64,000 bases of DNA from Schlesneria sphaerica. GTDB lineage: Bacteria; Planctomycetota; Planctomycetia; Planctomycetales; Planctomycetaceae. The number at the start of each line of letters is the position of its first letter. The stretch's first letter is position 1. The position numbers and the translations under genes were made by a program. The notes under the pieces are model-generated. The model saw nothing but the letters and a program-made list of their open reading frames with translations. It had not been told where the DNA came from and did not search any database. Of the stretch, positions 1 through 8,230 are shown piece after piece. The stretch spans positions 3,410,001 to 3,474,000 of the forward strand of contig NZ_CP172346.1 in assembly GCF_044336245.1 (NCBI RefSeq), written 5' to 3'.

Positions 1-1
1 G

Positions 2-1381
2 CTGCTCCGTAACGAAGGAACGACCGAGGAACCAAAGTACGCCAGCCCCGTCAAAATCATGGCGGGAGACAAACCGATCGATGTGTTCGGCTGTCCGTCG
101 CCCAACTTCGGCGACTTTGACCAGGATGGCGATCTGGATTTGATCTGCGGCGAATTCCTGGACGGATTCACCTATTTTGAAAACACCGGGACACGCACGG
201 AACCCGTCTACGCCCCCGGTCTTCCTTTGCTTCAAGCGGATGAATCGCCACTCAAGATGGACCTGGAGATGATCGTTCCGGTCGCCTTCGACTGGGACAA
301 GGATGGTGACCTGGATCTGATCGTCGGCGACGAAGATGGCCGAGTCGCGTTCGTCGAAAACGTCACTCCTGAAGTTCGACCGGAACAGGAAGCGAAACCC
401 ACGACGGGCCACATGCCCCTCTTCGCCGCTCCTCGCTACTTCCAGCAGGAAGCCGACACGCTCAAATGTGGTGCTCTGGCAACCCCATTCGCCATCGACT
501 GGGACGCTGATGGAGACATCGACATCATCTCTGGAAACACAGCCGGCTATATCGAGATTTTTGAGAACCTGAGCGGTCGTGGGGTCGAACAACCAAAGTG
601 GGCCGCTCCACGTCGACTGCAGGTCAACTCTAAGGTCTTCCGCGTGATGGCGGGTCCCAATGGAAGCATCCAGGGTCCGGCAGAAGCCAAATGGGGATAC
701 ACCACACTCAACGTCGCGGACTGGGATGGAGATGGCCTGAACGACATCCTCTTCAATTCCATTCTTGGCCGGGTGCAGTGGTTGAAAAACATGGGAACGC
801 GGGAAGTTCCCGAGTTCACCGAGGCGACCCCAGTCACAGTCGAATGGACGGACGGCCCCCGCAAACCGGCATGGACCTGGTGGGAGCCGGAAGGGAATGC
901 GCTGGTGACTCAATGGCGAACAACACCGGTCGTACACGACTTCACAGGAGACGGTCTCCCTGACCTGGCAATGCTCGATCACGAAGGATTTTTCGTCCTG
1001 TTTGAACGAACTCGGCGGGACGGTGCCCTCGTCCTGTTGGCTCCGCGCCGATTGTTCACCGACAGGGACGGGAAGCCGCTTCAATTCAACAATCGCACGG
1101 CAGGAGGGAGCGGCCGTCGCAAGCTGGCCGTCGTCGACTGGGACGGAGATGGAAACCTCGACATCCTGCTGAATTCGACCAACGCAGATCTTTACCGGGG
1201 CCTGGGGCAGGTGGACGGCCAGTGGCGGTTTGAGCATATCGGGTCACTCGCCCAGCAAAACATCGAAGGTCACGATGTCAGTCCAGCCATCGTCGACTTC
1301 AACGCGGACGGGATCCCGGATTTTCTGGGCGGAGCCGAAGACGGCCGCTTTTACTACTTACGGAATCCCCGCACGCGGTAG
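2..1381 (+). CDS. FG-GAP/VCBS repeat protein (5' partial)
   Basis: The frame is open from base 2 to the TAG at 1379-1381, so the gene enters from beyond the left edge; the first internal ATG is at 59. The protein carries repeated Asp-rich signatures of the FG-GAP/VCBS type, such as DFDQDGDLDLICG, DWDKDGDLDLIVG, DWDADGDIDIISG, DWDGDGLNDILFN, DWDGDGNLDILLN and DFNADGIPDFLGG, spaced about 60-110 residues apart. In known families these form beta-propeller blades that bind calcium through the DxDxDG loop. Such proteins are usually secreted or cell-surface and common in planctomycetes. The signal peptide would lie outside the window. Substrate or partner cannot be told. The repeat array at 1401-1945 begins about 20 bases after its stop. 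Confidence 0.85.
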   Translation: MLRNEGTTEEPKYASPVKIMAGDKPIDVFGCPSPNFGDFDQDGDLDLICGEFLDGFTYFENTGTRTEPVYAPGLPLLQADESPLKMDLEMIVPVAFDWDKDGDLDLIVGDEDGRVAFVENVTPEVRPEQEAKPTTGHMPLFAAPRYFQQEADTLKCGALATPFAIDWDADGDIDIISGNTAGYIEIFENLSGRGVEQPKWAAPRRLQVNSKVFRVMAGPNGSIQGPAEAKWGYTTLNVADWDGDGLNDILFNSILGRVQWLKNMGTREVPEFTEATPVTVEWTDGPRKPAWTWWEPEGNALVTQWRTTPVVHDFTGDGLPDLAMLDHEGFFVLFERTRRDGALVLLAPRRLFTDRDGKPLQFNNRTAGGSGRRKLAVVDWDGDGNLDILLNSTNADLYRGLGQVDGQWRFEHIGSLAQQNIEGHDVSPAIVDFNADGIPDFLGGAEDGRFYYLRNPRTR

Positions 1382-1400
1382 TTTTGTTGTCACACGAGAG

Positions 1401-1945
1401 CAGGGGAATCGAGACAAGAAATGCCACTGCTCTGCAGTCTTCGGAAGAGCAGTCCCTTCTGATGCCAGTTCCCTATCAGTCTCTGGCTGGTGATCGGGAG
1501 GGACAGGTCGTTTTGAAGAGTGCACTGCACGACCGAAGACGGTCGTACAGTGGCATCAGAATTCGACATTCCACGGATATGAAATTTGTGCAGGGGATCT
1601 GAAACAAGACATGCCACTGCTCTGCAGTCTTCGGAAGAGCAGTCCCTTCTGACACCAGTTCCCTATCAGACTCTGGCTGACGATCGGGAGGGCCGGTCGT
1701 TTTGAAGAGTGCACTGCACGACCGAAGACGGTCGTACAGTGGCATCGGAGTTCGATATTCCACGGATATGAAATTTGTGCAGGGGATCTGAGACAAGACA
1801 TGCCACTGCTCTGCAGTCTTCGGAAGAGCAGTCCCTTCAGATACCAGTTCCCTATCAGTCTCTGGCTGGCGATTGGGAAGGGCCGGTCGTTTTTTGAAGA
1901 GCGCACTGCACGACCGAAGACGGTCGTACAGTGGCATCGGAATTC
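1401..1945. repeat. Tandem array of three ~190-bp hairpin-rich repeats
   Basis: Three near-identical units follow each other: the landmark ATGCCACTGC starts at 1421, 1611 and 1800, giving periods of 190 and 189 bases. Each unit has a conserved core of about 135 bases and a spacer of about 55. In unit 1 a first hairpin pairs 1426-1433 with 1446-1453 (ACTGCTCT/AGAGCAGT). A second pairs 1523-1535 with 1540-1552, 12 of 13 pairs around an AAGA loop. The unit ends are also inverted copies: TGCCACTG (1422-1429) matches CAGTGGCA (1548-1555) and GTCTTCGG (1437-1444) matches CCGAAGAC (1533-1540). The third unit ends near 1940. No transposase is nearby. It is a REP/MITE-like or structural element of unknown role. 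Confidence 0.85.
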
Positions 1946-1992
1946 AGATTGTCATCGGGAACTGACCGTCGTACTGACCAATTCCCTGATGC

Positions 1993-2787
1993 TTACTCGA
2001 TGGGTTTTTCGTTCCCTTTGTCGTCACGCAGGAATGGCTTCTTCACCGCCTTACCGACAACGGGTTTTGTTTCGCGGATCCAGATGTTTCGGAAGCGGAC
2101 CGGGTTTCCGTGATCCTGCAGGCGGATCGGAAGACGATCAGCGTGCTTGGTATAGGCCGGAGGACGATGGAAAGGAGTATCTCCCTTCAGCTCGAAGTGG
2201 TTCAGGATCAGAACCCCATTGTGCAGCGCCGTGATATAGGCGGGCGATGCCAGTGCACCATCTTCTTTGAAGCGAGGAGCCGTCCAGATGATGTCATAGA
2301 TGTTCCACGTGCCAGGAGCACGAGTCACATTCACCTGCGGCGGGGTCTGCTTGTAGATGGCTCCTGCCTGACCATCGGAATAGGTCTTGTTGTCGTAGGA
2401 ATCGAGCACCTGAAGCTCGTAGGTATCCATCAAAAAGATTCCGCTGTTGCCCCGTCCCTGACCGCTTCCCACAGCGGGTGTCGGAGCAGACCACTCGATG
2501 TGGAGCTGGCAGTCACCGAAGGACTCTTTTGTGCGGACATCACCTTTGCCGCTGACCATCGCACCGTTGTCGATCTTCCAGTTCTCGGCCCCCTGCCAGG
2601 CTGAAAGATCTTTACCGTTGAAAAGGATGACCGCGTCCGACGGAGCCCCACCGTTCTCACCCGGGACAACCAGAGCCGGTTCTTTCCATTCGATTCCATT
2701 GAGATACTCATCAGCGTGACCGCAGACGGAGACACCCAGGACCGATGTCAGAAAAGCCAGACCATTCACCCATTTCAAATTGCGCAT
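1993..2787 (-). CDS. Secreted DUF1080 (3-keto-disaccharide hydrolase-like) protein
   Basis: 264 residues. An N-terminal hydrophobic stretch (about residues 5-24, ending near CGHADE) is a likely signal peptide, so the protein acts outside the cytoplasm. The rest matches the DUF1080 fold, a concanavalin-like beta sandwich: ILFNGKDLSAWQG near residues 54-66, WKIDNGAMVSGKGDVRT, FGDCQLHIEWSAP, GNSGIFLMDTYELQVLDS, GAIYKQTPP and the closing IRLQDHGNPVRFRNIWIR. This family is greatly expanded in planctomycetes and includes 3-keto-disaccharide hydrolases, so a role in polysaccharide or glycoside breakdown is likely, but the substrate is unknown. Length is normal for a single-domain member. The gene stands alone on the minus strand, next to the repeat array. 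Confidence 0.88.
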   Translation of the reverse strand: MRNLKWVNGLAFLTSVLGVSVCGHADEYLNGIEWKEPALVVPGENGGAPSDAVILFNGKDLSAWQGAENWKIDNGAMVSGKGDVRTKESFGDCQLHIEWSAPTPAVGSGQGRGNSGIFLMDTYELQVLDSYDNKTYSDGQAGAIYKQTPPQVNVTRAPGTWNIYDIIWTAPRFKEDGALASPAYITALHNGVLILNHFELKGDTPFHRPPAYTKHADRLPIRLQDHGNPVRFRNIWIRETKPVVGKAVKKPFLRDDKGNEKPIE

Positions 2788-3299
2788 CGTTTATTTTTCC
2801 TGTTGAAGCCAAGTTTGATGTCACCAACGTCGCACGTTCTGCCCTTGCGATGTTCGCTTGTGATTCCGTTGCCGTCTCTGTTCAAGCCTCGACTCGCGCC
2901 ATGGCAGGATCTGCTGCCCCGCACTTAACTCCATCGAAAGCTTTCCGCCTTCACTTCGATCGCCAGGAGACCATCCACGTGAACTGCGGTCATCGGGTCA
3001 GCCTAATCTTGAATGGAATCCGTCTGCAACCTGTGCGATTGGACATGGAATCGACGCTCGCCTGTCCAACACAGCCACAGACGACACATCCTCCCTGAAT
3101 TACCTGCCTGTCACAACTTCAGCACGCGGAATCCCGTTCTCATTCCGAATGACTGACAACACGCCGCCGACTCATCGGCATGAAGTCGACTCGTCGCGGT
3201 TTCCGATACACCACATGAGAGCGATTGCGGGTTCACAATCTGTCCGCGTCAACGTGTCGTCTGAAATTGATTGTGTGTTCATTCAAGGTAATTTCCGAC
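2788..3299. other. Gene-free divergent intergenic stretch
   Basis: About 510 bases lie between the start of the DUF1080 gene and the start of the histidine kinase, which are transcribed away from each other. It must hold both promoters, but I see no convincing promoter pair, operator or RNA structure. Short reading frames here have no recognisable family signal. Confidence 0.5.
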
Positions 3300-4115
3300 A
3301 TGAAGGCCACCCCACCCGAATTCGACGAACGACGGGCAGCCGCAAAAATTGCCGAACTGCAGCAGCAGATTCAGTCACTGCAACAGCAACTGCTGCAGGC
3401 ACAGAAGATGAGCTCCGTCGGGGCTCTGGCCTCCTCGATCACGCATGAGTTCAACAACATTCTGATGACGGTGATCAACTATGCGAAGATGGGCGTGCGG
3501 CATAAAGATCCGGCCATTCGTGACAAATCGTTCGAGAAGATTCTGGCGGCAGGCCATCGTGCATCAAAGATCACGACCGGAATGCTGTCCTACGCACGTC
3601 AGCAGAGTGACCGTCGAGAACCGATGGATCTGGTCCCGCTGGTCGAAGACGTGCTGGTGCTTGTCGAGAAGGATCTGCAGCGGTACCGGATTCGCCTGAC
3701 AACTCAATTTGACGATCACCCGATTGCTGCGGTGAACTCGGGTCAGGTCCAGCAGGTGGTGCTGAACCTGATCGTGAATGCACGGCAGGCCATGGAGCAG
3801 GGAGGAAACCTGACGATTGCAGTCCGCCAGAATCGCGAGCTGGGTCAGGCGGAAATCAGTATCAAAGACAGCGGCTGCGGTATCCCACCCGAGAAGCTGC
3901 GACGGATTTTTGAGCCGTTCTTCACGACGAAGACAGCCGACGATCAAGGGCAGGGGGGGACCGGCCTGGGACTTTCGCTGGCCCAGAAAGTGATGGAAGC
4001 GCACGGCGGCCGGATCCGAGTCGAAAGTGCCGTCGGGTCGGGAACGATGTTCACACTGAAGTTCCCCCTGGTCGCATCGACCGTCAAAGCGGCAGCAGGT
4101 TCCGTCGCGAGCTGA
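3300..4115 (+). CDS. Soluble sensor histidine kinase (no sensor or receiver domain)
   Basis: 271 residues from the ATG at 3300; an in-frame extension to 3225 adds residues unlike the family. An AAGG lies 11 bases upstream. Residues 12-37 are a Gln-rich coiled coil (AELQQQIQSLQQQLLQAQ). The H-box SSITHEFNNILM places the phospho-acceptor at His49. The N-box (VLNLIVNARQAM), G1 (DSGCGIPPE), F-box (FEPFFTTK) and G2 (GTGLGLSLAQ) are all intact, so this is a complete NtrB-like HisKA/HATPase core. There is no transmembrane segment, PAS or GAF domain, so input must come from a partner protein or through the coiled coil. No response regulator is adjacent; the nearest candidates are the sigma-54-type regulators much further along. 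Confidence 0.9.
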   Translation: MKATPPEFDERRAAAKIAELQQQIQSLQQQLLQAQKMSSVGALASSITHEFNNILMTVINYAKMGVRHKDPAIRDKSFEKILAAGHRASKITTGMLSYARQQSDRREPMDLVPLVEDVLVLVEKDLQRYRIRLTTQFDDHPIAAVNSGQVQQVVLNLIVNARQAMEQGGNLTIAVRQNRELGQAEISIKDSGCGIPPEKLRRIFEPFFTTKTADDQGQGGTGLGLSLAQKVMEAHGGRIRVESAVGSGTMFTLKFPLVASTVKAAAGSVAS

Positions 4116-4267
4116 AGCCTGGGGAGATGGAGTCTCCCGGGCAGGTACTCGTAGTTGAGATGTGGCAGCAGAGAATGATCATGTTCCCGGATGTGGTCGG
4201 TTGATCCTCGAATCCGTTCAGGGGTCTCAGCGAGGGAAACGCAGTCAGCACACCACTTCCCATGCCG

Positions 4268-4948
4268 TTAAGATTTGCGACAGCAGATCGTCCAGTGTCG
4301 GTCACTGGTCAGTTTCACTGAATTGGCATCGACACCCAGTTCCTGAAGGATGGCAGCGACTTCGTCCAACGTGAGTGCTGCGTGAAGCGATTCACGAAAC
4401 ATCCGCTGCTGGTGCTCATTTGAGTCCCCCGCGTAGGTGAGAACGAGTTTCTCAACAGCTTCGATCGAGGCGGGTCGCACCAGATCCCGAACGAAGAGCA
4501 GCCCCCCGGGTTTGAGGACTCGCCAGAGTTCCGCCAGCACTTTGCCGGGGTCCGGGATATGGTGGACAATGCTGTTAGACATCACAGCATCGTAGGTAGC
4601 CTCGGGCTCGGGCAGTTGTTTGCAGTCCCGCAACACGACATTGATCGAAGCCGACAAATCCGCGGCCTGAACATTCCTCCGCGCGACGGCCAGCATTGAT
4701 TCGGCCAGATCACTGGCTGTCACGTTTCCAGCAAAGCCTTGCTGCATCAATTCAATCGGGATCAATGCCGTTCCCGTCCCCGCGTCGAAGACGTGGATGC
4801 CGCTGGTATCAGCAACTCCAAAGCGATGGAGCGATGACAGAAAATCCTCGACGAAGATACGGTTCACCTGGCTATGATCCATCTGATCATAGTCCCTGGC
4901 TTCCGCCTCCGAGTCCATGACTTCGGGCTCGAGAGTTCGTTCCAGCAT
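4268..4948 (-). CDS. Class I SAM-dependent methyltransferase
   Basis: 226 residues from the ATG at 4948, which has a GAAAG about 8 bases upstream; the frame is open to 4996 but those residues look non-native. The fold is the Methyltransf_11/25 type: motif I VFDAGTGTALIPIEL binds S-adenosylmethionine, the acidic residue after beta-2 is in ASDLAESML, and motif post-I/II reads YDAVMSNSIVHHIPDPGKVLAELWRVLKPGGLLFVRDL. The methyl acceptor cannot be inferred. The gene converges on the histidine kinase, with 152 bases between their ends. These contain only a weak 6-bp hairpin (4122-4138) with no T-tract. Confidence 0.85.
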   Translation of the reverse strand: MLERTLEPEVMDSEAEARDYDQMDHSQVNRIFVEDFLSSLHRFGVADTSGIHVFDAGTGTALIPIELMQQGFAGNVTASDLAESMLAVARRNVQAADLSASINVVLRDCKQLPEPEATYDAVMSNSIVHHIPDPGKVLAELWRVLKPGGLLFVRDLVRPASIEAVEKLVLTYAGDSNEHQQRMFRESLHAALTLDEVAAILQELGVDANSVKLTSDRHWTICCRKS

Positions 4949-5267
4949 AATGTCACTTTCTGTGTTCGCGATGAATGGGCCGCATCGAGCTCTCATAAGG
5001 TAACGACTTTGCAGGTGTTAAAGACAGCATGTCCACAATCGCATCAGACTCGGATTTCAGGCATAGTGACAAGAGGATGCGAGACAATTCCCTCAACGGA
5101 TTCAGGAATTAGATGTGATTCTTAGACAGTTCGAATCGCCCGGCTTGAACAGACGACGGCGAAAATTGTCGACGAATGAGCCACGGACCGACCTCAGTAT
5201 CGAACCACGGAAAGACCTTCTCAGACGGGATACCGACACTTAGATCAGCTTCTCAGGGGACGTCGAT
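4949..5267. other. Gene-free divergent intergenic stretch
   Basis: About 320 bases between the methyltransferase start and the DUF1559-like frame. A TTCGAATC near 5127 resembles a tRNA T-loop, but no flanking stem or acceptor arm can be built. I see nothing else in it. Confidence 0.4.
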
Positions 5268-5495
5268 ATGTACCGGGATTATCAATCGGAACACCCTTCA
5301 CGATCGAGACTGACGCGAGTCGATGTCGTCATCGCGGTCGGCCTCTTCGTGCTGATCGAACTTGTCTTATTCCCCGGAGTTAATGACAGAAGGGGCCCGC
5401 GTCCAAAATTTCAATGCGTGAATAATCTCCCAAACATCGCTCTCGCTCATCTGAATTCTGCTTCAGCGACGGACGGGTGTACGTCCAGCTTCTGA
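5268..5495 (+). pseudogene. Truncated DUF1559-type prepilin-like remnant
   Basis: 75 residues. Residues 14-55 follow the N-terminal pattern of planctomycete DUF1559 pseudopilins: a charged start, a long hydrophobic helix (DVVIAVGLFVLIELVLFPGV), then a basic stretch and the CxNNLxNIALA motif, seen here as CVNNLPNIALAHLN. Normal members run to about 250-350 residues; this frame stops 20 residues after the motif. The glycine and FTLxE processing site of true prepilins is replaced by RLTRVD. An AGGGGAC lies 6-12 bases before the ATG, so it may still be translated. I read it as a decayed or truncated family member. A small functional membrane peptide is the alternative. Confidence 0.5.
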
Positions 5496-5908
5496 CACCT
5501 GCTGGCAGTCGCCATGGAGAAAACAAGCCGAATGTATCTCAGTACTGAGTAAGCCGCTGTTCTCACGACCTTCGCCCAGCAGTTGCTCCAGGGGACGTCG
5601 CCACTTCAAGAGTACCCCTCCCGATCCGAGAGTCCCCTCCTCGGCAGCTTCTGCACTCGCGCGAGGTAAAGGCCCTCCTGGATGACAAGACTCCCGTAGC
5701 GGATCGAATACGGTGGCTGAGTAAAATCTTGAACCCAAATGCTGCAAAAAGGGATTTTCGTAAGAATTACACCCTCGCTTCGATTTACTGGCATGGGTTA
5801 CACGAATCCGGCGGCGGATGTTGCCGTTCCGATCCGTTTGAGCTGATTTTCAAGGGAAAAACGCCTCTGATTCACCGTTCGAGACCGCTATTGACACTAA
5901 CGACGAGT
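5496..5908. other. Gene-free stretch upstream of csrA
   Basis: About 410 bases with no supported gene. It probably holds the decayed downstream part of the DUF1559-like gene, but I could not recognise residual coding in it. Its right end runs into the sigma-54-type promoter of csrA. Confidence 0.4.
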
Positions 5909-5925
5909 TTGGCACGGCGGGTGCT
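5909..5925 (+). promoter_or_regulatory. Sigma-54 (-24/-12) promoter of csrA
   Basis: TTGGCACG, four bases, then GTGCT: against the consensus YTGGCACG-N4-TTGCW only one position differs. The GG and GC doublets are exactly 12 bases apart, as the sigma-54 holoenzyme requires. Transcription would start near 5936, leaving a leader of about 75 bases before csrA. A TTGACA at 5891-5896 resembles a sigma-70 -35 box but has no -10 partner at 16-18 bases. Confidence 0.65.
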
Positions 5926-5950
5926 TTACTAGCCTTTCGTTGAACGACGG

Positions 5951-5970
5951 ATTCGCCAAGGGAGGCGAAT
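5951..5970 (+). promoter_or_regulatory. Leader hairpin with GGA loop, candidate CsrA autoregulatory site
   Basis: ATTCGCC (5951-5957) pairs perfectly with GGCGAAT (5964-5970) around the six-base loop AAGGGA. CsrA is known to bind GGA presented in hairpin loops. A second GGGAG lies at 5999-6003 and is the Shine-Dalgarno sequence of csrA, about 40 bases away. This spacing suits one CsrA dimer bridging both sites and blocking translation. Confidence 0.55.
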
Positions 5971-6011
5971 GACGAGTTCAGGCTAATACTGCAAGAATGG
6001 GAGTCGATGCC

Positions 6012-6257
6012 ATGTTAGTGCTGACGCGAAAACGAGACGAGTTCATCAAGATTGGTTCCGACATCGTGATCCGCGTAATGAGGACCAGCAAAGGGTCCGT
6101 CAAGTTGGGGATCGAGGCCCCCGCTTCAGTCCGCGTCCTGCGAGGGGAAGTCGTTCCTGTCGAAACGCCTGCGGAAGCCACGCTTGTTGCTGATAGCGAT
6201 GACGGTGAAGAATCGTACGATATCGCTGAACTGGAAGCGTTGCTGGTGTGCAACTGA
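6012..6257 (+). CDS. csrA: CsrA, global post-transcriptional regulator
   Basis: 81 residues. The ATG at 6012 gives the canonical N-terminus MLVLTRKRDEFIKIG and has GGGAG eight bases upstream, so it is preferred over the ATG at 5997. CsrA is a small dimeric RNA-binding protein that recognises GGA in mRNA leaders, usually hiding the ribosome-binding site, and controls carbon use, motility and biofilm. The family core (residues 1-55, with VRVMRTSKGSVKLGIEAP and VRVLRGEV) is intact. A C-terminal tail rich in Asp and Glu (about 63-78) makes it longer than the usual ~61 residues. A near-consensus sigma-54 promoter and a GGA-loop hairpin lie upstream. No fliW or flagellar gene is adjacent. The S41 protease follows 107 bases later. 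Confidence 0.95.
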   Translation: MLVLTRKRDEFIKIGSDIVIRVMRTSKGSVKLGIEAPASVRVLRGEVVPVETPAEATLVADSDDGEESYDIAELEALLVCN

Positions 6258-6364
6258 GTCTACTCGATGGACGGTATGGACTATTCAGGAGCGATGAGAC
6301 GGCACGAGGCTCATGTGACGTTGCCTTGGTCTTCATCGCAAGAATTCAATCAGGAGGTCTGTTC

Positions 6365-8164
6365 ATGCGTTTGCCAATTCCCGCTTCCATCGCGTCAGTT
6401 CTCGCACTGACTTTCAGCTTGTCGCTTCCCGCGACAGCACAGGTACAGAATGGATGTTCCCGCTGTGCTGCCCCCCCTGTACGAGGCGTTATCAACCGAG
6501 GCACCGCCCCGTCGAATGACGTGGCGACACGCTCTCGCACAGACCGTCTGCGGGTTCAGGATGCTCCTCCCATCACCTCACCCTATTACCCCAGCGACCC
6601 GAATCTGGATCAGGAGGAAGGGGGACTTTTCTCGCCTCTCACTCGCAGCAGCCCGTCGCTGATTCCGACAGAATCGGCTGAGCCTGTTGCGACCCAGAAA
6701 CGTCAGCCCCCACCTTCGAATACCCCCGACCAGACTGCCCCTACTCAACCGTCAATCGCAGATAAGATACGACAGCGTTACTCGGATCCACGCGTTCTGC
6801 GGATGCTTGAGCAGCTAACCTCTCAAGGAACGGAATCCTTCTACGCTGAGGTTTCGCAATTGATTGACGAACGACACATCACGCCGGCCAGTTATGCCCG
6901 CCGGGTGGATGGAGCACTCAATCATCTGTCCCACGCGCTCGAGGTTCCTGCCTTCATCAAAGCGGCACAGGTCCAGGGATCGGGAGAAGCGGTGGAAAAG
7001 TTTCGCGACGATCTGGAGCGGATCCGAAGTCAGGCCAAAGTACGAAGTACCAGCGATGCCATCATGGTGATGAGAGACGTCCAGAAGCAGGCAGCCCGGT
7101 CAATTAAGATGAACCCTTCCGCCGTGGGACTCGAATTCCTCTATGGTGCAACGGATAGTCTGGACCAGTTCTCAATGCTGTTGCCGCCGGAAAAGAATGG
7201 AGGACCGAGCGTAGGACTGAACGAAAACATTGTGGGGATCGGGGTCGAAATTGAATCCCATCCGAAAGGTCTGCGGATCTTGAAGCTGCTGCAGGGGGGG
7301 CCCGCAGAACAAGCGGACTTTCGCCGGGGAGACGTGATTACCCATGTCGATGGAAAGGATCTGAAGTCGCTCGACCTGCAACAGGCCGTCGACCTGATCG
7401 TCGGCCCTGTCGGCAGCCCGATCCAGATTCAGGCCTCGCGAGGAGACCGCTCGGGCAAAGTGACACTCACCCGCCAGAAGATCGTCTTCCACAGTGTCGT
7501 CGATGTTCGAATGGAGGACGAAAATCAGGGAATTGGCTACCTGAAACTGGAACAGTTTGCAGATTCCACGATGGACGAAATCGATGCCGCACTGCTGAAA
7601 CTTCACAAGCAGGGGATGAAGTCACTGATTATGGACCTGCGAGGCAATCCCGGGGGACTACTGACAACAGCAATCGCGCTTTCGGATAAGTTCCTTCCTT
7701 CGGGAACGATCGTCGAAACGCGTGGCCGGACTCGAGCAGATAACTCCCGAGAAGTCGCTCAGTATGCGAATACGTGGAGTGTCCCTCTGGTCGTGCTGAT
7801 CGACCATAACAGTGCGAGTGCCAGCGAGATCTTTGCAGCGGCGATTCAAGAAAACCATCGAGGTGTCATCATCGGAGAAACCTCTTACGGAAAGGGCACC
7901 GTTCAGACGCTGTTTCCGCTCCAGTCGGTTCCTGCCGCACTGCGGCTGACCACCGCCAAGTTCTATAGTCCGGATGGACGGGAGATGGCAGGAGCAGGTG
8001 TGACGCCCGATTTCAAAGTGGCGACCAAGTCGACGGAAGATCAGGAACAGGACGAAGTGCTGAAAGAGGGGATCCGACAGATCCAGGACTTCCGAACCAA
8101 GATCATGGCCGAGCGATTGCGACGATCCAGCAGCACAGCTCCCGTCACCCACGTTGCCGCATGA
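6365..8164 (+). CDS. S41-family C-terminal processing peptidase with PDZ domain
   Basis: 599 residues. AGGAGGT at 6352-6358, six bases before the ATG at 6365, decides the start; the frame is open to 6248 but that part looks untranslated. Residues 1-23 are a Sec signal peptide, so it works in the periplasm. A Pro-rich linker and helical region (to about 285) lead into a PDZ domain (about 286-370, with GPAEQADFRRGDVITHVDG). The S41 protease domain follows, with DLRGNPGG. By alignment with Prc/CtpA the nucleophile is Ser485 in NSASASEIF and the general base is Lys510 in SYGKGTVQ. Such enzymes trim or degrade exported proteins from the C-terminus. An intrinsic-type hairpin follows at 8231-8256. 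Confidence 0.93.
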   Translation: MRLPIPASIASVLALTFSLSLPATAQVQNGCSRCAAPPVRGVINRGTAPSNDVATRSRTDRLRVQDAPPITSPYYPSDPNLDQEEGGLFSPLTRSSPSLIPTESAEPVATQKRQPPPSNTPDQTAPTQPSIADKIRQRYSDPRVLRMLEQLTSQGTESFYAEVSQLIDERHITPASYARRVDGALNHLSHALEVPAFIKAAQVQGSGEAVEKFRDDLERIRSQAKVRSTSDAIMVMRDVQKQAARSIKMNPSAVGLEFLYGATDSLDQFSMLLPPEKNGGPSVGLNENIVGIGVEIESHPKGLRILKLLQGGPAEQADFRRGDVITHVDGKDLKSLDLQQAVDLIVGPVGSPIQIQASRGDRSGKVTLTRQKIVFHSVVDVRMEDENQGIGYLKLEQFADSTMDEIDAALLKLHKQGMKSLIMDLRGNPGGLLTTAIALSDKFLPSGTIVETRGRTRADNSREVAQYANTWSVPLVVLIDHNSASASEIFAAAIQENHRGVIIGETSYGKGTVQTLFPLQSVPAALRLTTAKFYSPDGREMAGAGVTPDFKVATKSTEDQEQDEVLKEGIRQIQDFRTKIMAERLRRSSSTAPVTHVAA

Positions 8165-8230
8165 AGCGGCAGAAACGAATGAATGATTCTCAAATCGGAC
8201 AAGGGATAGCCGATGTCTATTGATACAACC

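Noticed and set aside
1476..1937. 153-codon minus-strand frame across the tandem repeats
   Set aside because: It only reads the repeat three times (MPLYDRLRSCSALFK), because the period is near a multiple of three. It has no ribosome-binding site and the DNA palindromes explain its pattern.
4118..4140. Possible terminator between the histidine kinase and methyltransferase genes
   Set aside because: Only six pairs and no T-tract on either strand, too weak to list as a feature.
5120..5145. TTCGAATC resembling a tRNA T-loop
   Set aside because: The flanking bases do not pair into a T-stem and no acceptor or anticodon arm can be built around it.
5891..5926. Sigma-70 promoter with TTGACA at 5891 before csrA
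   Set aside because: No -10-like hexamer lies 16-18 bases downstream (the region is ACGGCGGG); the overlapping sigma-54 match is much better.
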